A stretch of DNA of 64,000 nucleotides, from assembly GCF_008831285.2 (NCBI RefSeq), contig NC_045149.1, positions 20,971,035 to 21,035,034 of the forward strand, given 5' to 3'. The notes beneath the pieces are model-generated. The model ran no database searches. It had not been told where the DNA came from and saw only the letters and a list, made by a program, of their open reading frames with translations. Source of the stretch: Nymphaea colorata. Taxonomy: Eukaryota; Streptophyta; Magnoliopsida; Nymphaeales; Nymphaeaceae. Shown here one piece after another: positions 50,139 through 64,000 of this stretch (its first letter is position 1; every line of letters starts with the position of its first letter). A program made the translations under genes and the position numbers.

Positions 50139-50958
50139 ATGCTGGTCTTTGACTGCTGCAATGCACACGGTAGTAGCTTCAAAGACAGACCAAGCAATTT
50201 TCCAGCACTATAACCAATCCAACTAGAAGTAATCTCATTCGTGTTGTAGAATGTTAAAGTTTTCATGGCCGTTCAGCTGTCCCCTCTCCTGGTCTAATTA
50301 TGAATGTTCTCGCTTCACGTTCCTGAGCCTTGAATGACCCAAATGACAAGCTAATGACTTTCACCTTTTGTTTTTCCTTTTGTAGTTTTAGAAAGGGAGC
50401 TGTTAACAAGCTTTGGTCTTGATGTTCTTCTGTATATCACACCTGTGCCAGTTCTGAGTTAACATTCAAATAAGATAATTATATGAAGATATGAAGCAGT
50501 TAAATGGTTCTTTGGGCACCAAATTTGCTCATGACTAATGTCATAATTAATGATTTTCCTGTTGGTTTCCTCATAAAAGGTGTTGTCATTAGTTCTTCTG
50601 TCTCCAAGTTGCGCAAGTGGAAACGTTATTGTAGCAGACGGACATGACGCACATGCACACATACATAAATGCCCGGTATGAGTGCACACAATTAGCTATG
50701 ACTTTTCGTAGCTTGTGCAACAACTGAAAATAAGAAGTTTCAGTTTGGTGATGCTAAAACACTTCTTTAGCTATGAACCTGCATGCTTTACAAATTGCAC
50801 GAAATTTTCCAGCATCAAGCAATTGCTGTGGGGATACGCAATCTGACCTCTGGCAGTCTATTAAAGTAGGCATATAGGACATTTCCGAGTGTCTAGGAAA
50901 TCCAGGATTCATTTACAATCGCACTGTGACCTGTAGAGGCAACCAGATCTAGTGCCCT
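50139..50958. other. Convergent 3' spacer, bZIP and FLA
   Basis: Must contain the 3' UTRs of the bZIP gene (+) and the fasciclin-like gene (-). No further coding sequence or repeat is seen; the open frames here are short and unlike known proteins. Confidence 0.45.
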
Positions 50959-51675
50959 CTAACAAACTACAAAAACCATGACTGCGCACAGTATAGAAAC
51001 AACCAACTCATGTGCTGGTCCAGCAGGCAGGGTCGGGGCTGCGGATTTCGGCCCTGCAGGAATTCGACTAGCGGGAGAAATAGCTCCATCCTGTGTGTTA
51101 GATGATGGACTTGGGGGAGGCGGGGTCAGTGATGCTATGGGCGGGCTTTCTGTTTGTGTTGGTGGCGTGGATTTCTTTGTTGGTGGATGCAGCGTGGGGG
51201 ACCTGCTGCTTTTCGCAGACGCCACCAACACTCCGTTGATCCCATGGCATCTAATGGAAAATCCTGCAGTGCAGATGTTTGGGCGGACAACCTGAACATT
51301 GTTGAGATAAACCATTCCATTGTAGTTGGTTACCTTGAGCATGTGACCTGCGTAGTAGGAGGGGATCATGGAACCAGATGGAAAATGTGCAAGGTGATTG
51401 AAGAACAGTGGCATCGGAATCACATGGCCCAAAACAAACTCAGAGATAGCATTCTCAGGCACTGGGACCCTTGCCAGCATTCGATCGTTTGGCATGAAGA
51501 AGGTAACATTGGTAGGAATCTTGTCCTGCAACATCTGGAGCAACGTCACAAACGTGAAGTAACCAGCTTGTTCCATCTCTGTAATGGCTACCATCATATC
51601 AACTTGCGGTGCCGATTCAGTGACTGCAAATGCATACAGTAAGATTCCCAGCAAGAGGGGCAATCTGGAAGCCAT
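50959..51675 (-). CDS. Fasciclin-like arabinogalactan protein, single FAS1 domain
   Basis: Intronless 238-aa frame with ATG at 51675. Seen: signal peptide at about 1-21 (LLLGILLYAFAVTESA), one FAS1-type domain at about 25-152 with an H1-like block TNVTFFMPNDRML (55-67) and an N-glycosylation site at N56, a Pro/Ser/Thr-rich linker at about 155-220 (SPTLHPPTKKS, LTPPPPSPSS) suited to hydroxyproline O-glycans, and a C-terminal hydrophobic tail (LVVSILCAVMVFVVC) typical of a GPI-anchor signal. Family knowledge: FLAs sit on the outer plasma membrane or in the wall and act in adhesion and wall development. The FAS1 core is divergent, with many Met residues, and resembles the small single-domain FLAs such as Arabidopsis At1g30800. 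Plus-strand frames at 50978-51642 are shadows. Confidence 0.88.
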   Translation of the reverse strand: MASRLPLLLGILLYAFAVTESAPQVDMMVAITEMEQAGYFTFVTLLQMLQDKIPTNVTFFMPNDRMLARVPVPENAISEFVLGHVIPMPLFFNHLAHFPSGSMIPSYYAGHMLKVTNYNGMVYLNNVQVVRPNICTAGFSIRCHGINGVLVASAKSSRSPTLHPPTKKSTPPTQTESPPIASLTPPPPSPSSNTQDGAISPASRIPAGPKSAAPTLPAGPAHELVVSILCAVMVFVVC

Positions 51676-53229
51676 GGACGAGAGAGCTCAGAAAACTAAT
51701 GTTTTCAAACACAAGCTACTTAATATCTGCAAAACCATGTCGAGGAGTGCTGTTTGATGACGGTGTGTTTGGCATGCATTTCAGACGTGCCACCAACTGA
51801 GCTCATGCCACTCGTATGATACTAGTTTTCTGCGGAGTAGTTTAAAGGATTTCATAGAATAAAACTTTCGCGCTTTTTCGGTCTCCAACACAGTACTTAA
51901 TAACCAGGCGCTTCACATAGTTTCCTGCAGGGTTGGAACATGGTGGTTGTACCTTATTTATAATGCCTGGGCTTTCACTCTTCGTTTAAGTTTGCATGAA
52001 CAAACGGTGAATCCATCAAAATTTTCTGCTATAAGAGTTCTTAACATTTGTTATATAATGGTTAAATTATAACATGATATAGCATAACTGATCGAACTAG
52101 TGAAAGCTAATTAGTGGTAATTCTAATGATTGTTGAAGAGAAAAACAGAATGTCTCACACGTTACATGTATTTGTTATACATAATTATATATTTTACTAT
52201 GTGCAATTATATTTGTATATTATTTTATTGTTAATTGAGTCGAGGCCTGATTTTTGTTACGTTGAGAAAAAAAAGTCAGATGCATTTTTCTAAATTGTTA
52301 AATTACAGTTTTTATTTTTTTAAGTGTCAGAGAAGAAGGTAATAAAAGGTAGGGAAGAGCAAACGTGGTGTAGTACAAAATAATACTAAGAAAGAAGTTG
52401 GAGCAAAGGTTTTAGGCTCTTCGAATCGACCAAATCTAACGAAAAGAGTAACTTAAAAAAAGTAAAAAAACTTAAAAAAAAAAGAAAGAAAACCTTCCCG
52501 TTTCCCGTCATCTTGTAACAATGGGGGCAACTTGTTATTTTGGGGGAAGGAGGGAAAAGCCGCGCCATCGATGCGCAGGGTTCCAATGGCGGGAATTTCT
52601 ATTCAGTCGTCCAAGCTCGTTTCGCCAAGGGCAACCCTAATCCAGGTCGGAAGAAGGTCTCATATCCTTGTCTGAGAGGAAGAAGAAATCATTAGGGGCC
52701 GATATTGGGAATCCTTGTGCTCGAATGAACGACGTTCATCATCATCTTCTTCGTCAACCTCTGCTCAGCAGATTTCGCTTCCACAGACCAAGCTAGCAAA
52801 ATCAACTCTCTCGAGCAGCGAAGAATGGATATGGCAGAGACGACCAGAGAGGACGTCGTTCCGGAGACGGTTTAAGAAGACTGAATAGATGCAAAAATCG
52901 AACCCTCGGTTGACGGAAATCGCGCGTGGCGGAGGCAAAGCGATTCAGAGCGGCCATGAAGGCTCGTTCAATCTTTCCGGCTCTTGCCTCCATATTCTTG
53001 AACATTTTAAAAGCTGCGAAAAGATTTTAGACATGAGCTTCCTATGGTATTTCTTTAAAAGTCGTGAGGCTCTCGTAAAGTTTTTCCTTTCTTGGGCTCT
53101 TTTTTGGGACTGTTCGGTTTGGACCCGATAAATGTTTTTGGAGGGAGAGTCTGGGACCTTGGTGGTGGCTTATATAATGCATCTGATCGCCCGCGTCTTT
53201 TAAATTATCGAGTTCCCTGGGCGTCTCCG
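51676..53229. other. Divergent intergenic region between FLA and AAE19-like genes
   Basis: Serves both the FLA gene (-) and the AAE19-like gene (+). A TATAAATA-type box on the minus strand lies at about 51955-51962. From 52560 to 53100 the GC content rises; this part is probably the leader of the AAE19-like gene. It contains short opposing open frames (for example 52802-52996 on the minus strand) that I do not recognise and cannot call genes. Confidence 0.45.
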
Positions 53230-63329
<10,100 letters not shown>

Positions 63330-64000
63330 GTATGTGGAACTATTTTTTCTCTTTAACTAGTGAGTTTTAAGAATGTGGTTCTTTTAATTTAGTCCCATAT
63401 TATATATATGTGCATGCCTACATTATATATATGATGTGTGTATGTACATGTATGCAGACTAGTATGTATATATGTATGGGTCTTATATGTAACTTGAGGT
63501 AAATATTTCATTTCATTTTTTGATAACTAGATCGTATTTTTGTTCTTTGTCTTTTTCCTTTTTTTGGATATAATAAAGATATTGCCCAAAGGGCATTAAT
63601 GTTAACTATTTTTCTAGCGGTCGGGAGTGCCCGATCGGGGGCGGAGCCAAGGTAGGGCGGGCGCGCATGGGCCCTGGCCCTACCTCAATATATTTTTTTT
63701 AATTTTACATGTAAATTTAAAAAAAATCACTTGTTTTATATAAAATTTTTGAAAAATGAGCGGAGCCAAGGTAGGGCCTGCATGGGCCCTGGCCCCACCT
63801 CAATATATTTTTTTTAATTTTACATGGAAATTTTTAAAAATTTCACTTGTTTTATATAAAAATTTTGAAAAATGATATTTCGGCCCTAGTCAAAATTTAG
63901 AAACTTTAATTCGGCTCCCCTCATGAAAAATTTCTGGCTCCGCCCCTGTGTCCGGTGGCTACATAACTAGTTTGTACTCGAAGAAATGAACATCTCAATG
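63330..64000 (+). other. Intron of the AAE19-like gene running off the window
   Basis: The exon ends at a GCCTTGAG|GTATGTGG donor (63329/63330) and no acceptor followed by propeller-like coding sequence is visible before 64000. It holds short TA/TG tracts at 63400-63480 and the 63637-63946 element. Confidence 0.6.
63637..63946. mobile_element. TIR element GGGGCGGAGCC...GGCTCCGCCCC with internal duplication
   Basis: Perfect terminal inverted repeats GGGGCGGAGCC and GGCTCCGCCCC enclose 310 bp. The left two-thirds is duplicated in tandem: GCGGAGCCAAGGTAGGGC...GGGCCCTGGCCC starts at 63641 and again at 63760. The right end (ATATTTCGGCCCTAGTC, ATTCGGCTCCCCTCATG) matches relics at 16223 and 17916. 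It lies downstream of the last visible AAE19-like exon, so it is probably intronic. Confidence 0.75.

Noticed and set aside
51154-51642. 162-aa plus-strand open frame over the fasciclin-like gene
   Set aside because: It is the antisense shadow of the FLA coding sequence; it has no family resemblance, while the minus strand has signal peptide, FAS1 domain and GPI tail.
52560-53100. GC-richer stretch with small open frames on both strands between FLA and the AAE19-like gene
   Set aside because: It could be a small gene, but no product is recognisable and a leader for the AAE19-like gene explains the composition.

Overview
This is a nuclear genomic window from a flowering plant. It is AT-rich, its introns are often kilobases long, and nearly all follow the GT-AG rule. 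Microsatellites (TA, CT, GA) and short inverted-repeat transposons are abundant, and the recognisable proteins are plant families: DYW-class PPR, SRO/RCD1, shikimate-kinase-like 2, GBF-type bZIP and fasciclin-like AGP. The species cannot be fixed from the sequence; nothing suggests a grass.

Layout. 1-3.4 kb: TE-scarred upstream DNA, then an intronless DYW-class PPR gene (+). 3.8-13.9 kb: a complete 10-exon phosphomevalonate kinase gene (-), convergent with the PPR gene. 13.9-20.5 kb: intergenic DNA with degraded transposons. 20.5-21.2 kb: an intronless ZCF37-like membrane protein gene (+). 21.2-28.6 kb: AT-rich repeat DNA with a 4 x 125 bp tandem array. 28.6-33.1 kb: a complete RCD1/SRO-type gene (+; WWE, PARP-like, RST). 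34.8-39.1 kb: a complete shikimate kinase-like 2 gene (-). 39.1-46.6 kb: microsatellites and MITEs, then the probable promoter and leader of a G-box-binding bZIP gene (+, 46.6-50.1 kb). 51.0-51.7 kb: an intronless fasciclin-like AGP gene (-). 53.2 kb to the right edge: a large gene for an AAE19/AASDH-like adenylation-carrier-PQQ protein (+), cut by the window end.

I assembled every multi-exon model by hand from splice sites, reading-frame phase and family resemblance. PMK (517 aa), SRO (617 aa), SKL2 (397 aa) and bZIP (396 aa) all close into single uninterrupted frames. The genes do not form one pathway. They are better read as a conserved ancestral neighbourhood: from memory, PMK and the PPR gene are neighbours in Arabidopsis (At1g31910/At1g31920), RCD1 and bZIP68 lie nearby on the same arm, and SKL2-SRO1-bZIP16 are neighbours on chromosome 2 (At2g35500-At2g35530). 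This window carries one copy of what Arabidopsis splits over two duplicated blocks.

The points most worth checking are a GC-AG intron and an 8-nt first coding segment in PMK, a Glu-to-Gln change at the DYW deaminase active site, a (CT)n-filled last intron with two in-frame acceptors in the bZIP gene, and two inverted-repeat structures inside introns of the AAE19-like gene (a 71-bp stem with two mismatches and a 1.6-kb foldback). I found no CRISPR array, bacterial-type system or autonomous transposon ORF, and nothing I can defend as a wholly new system.
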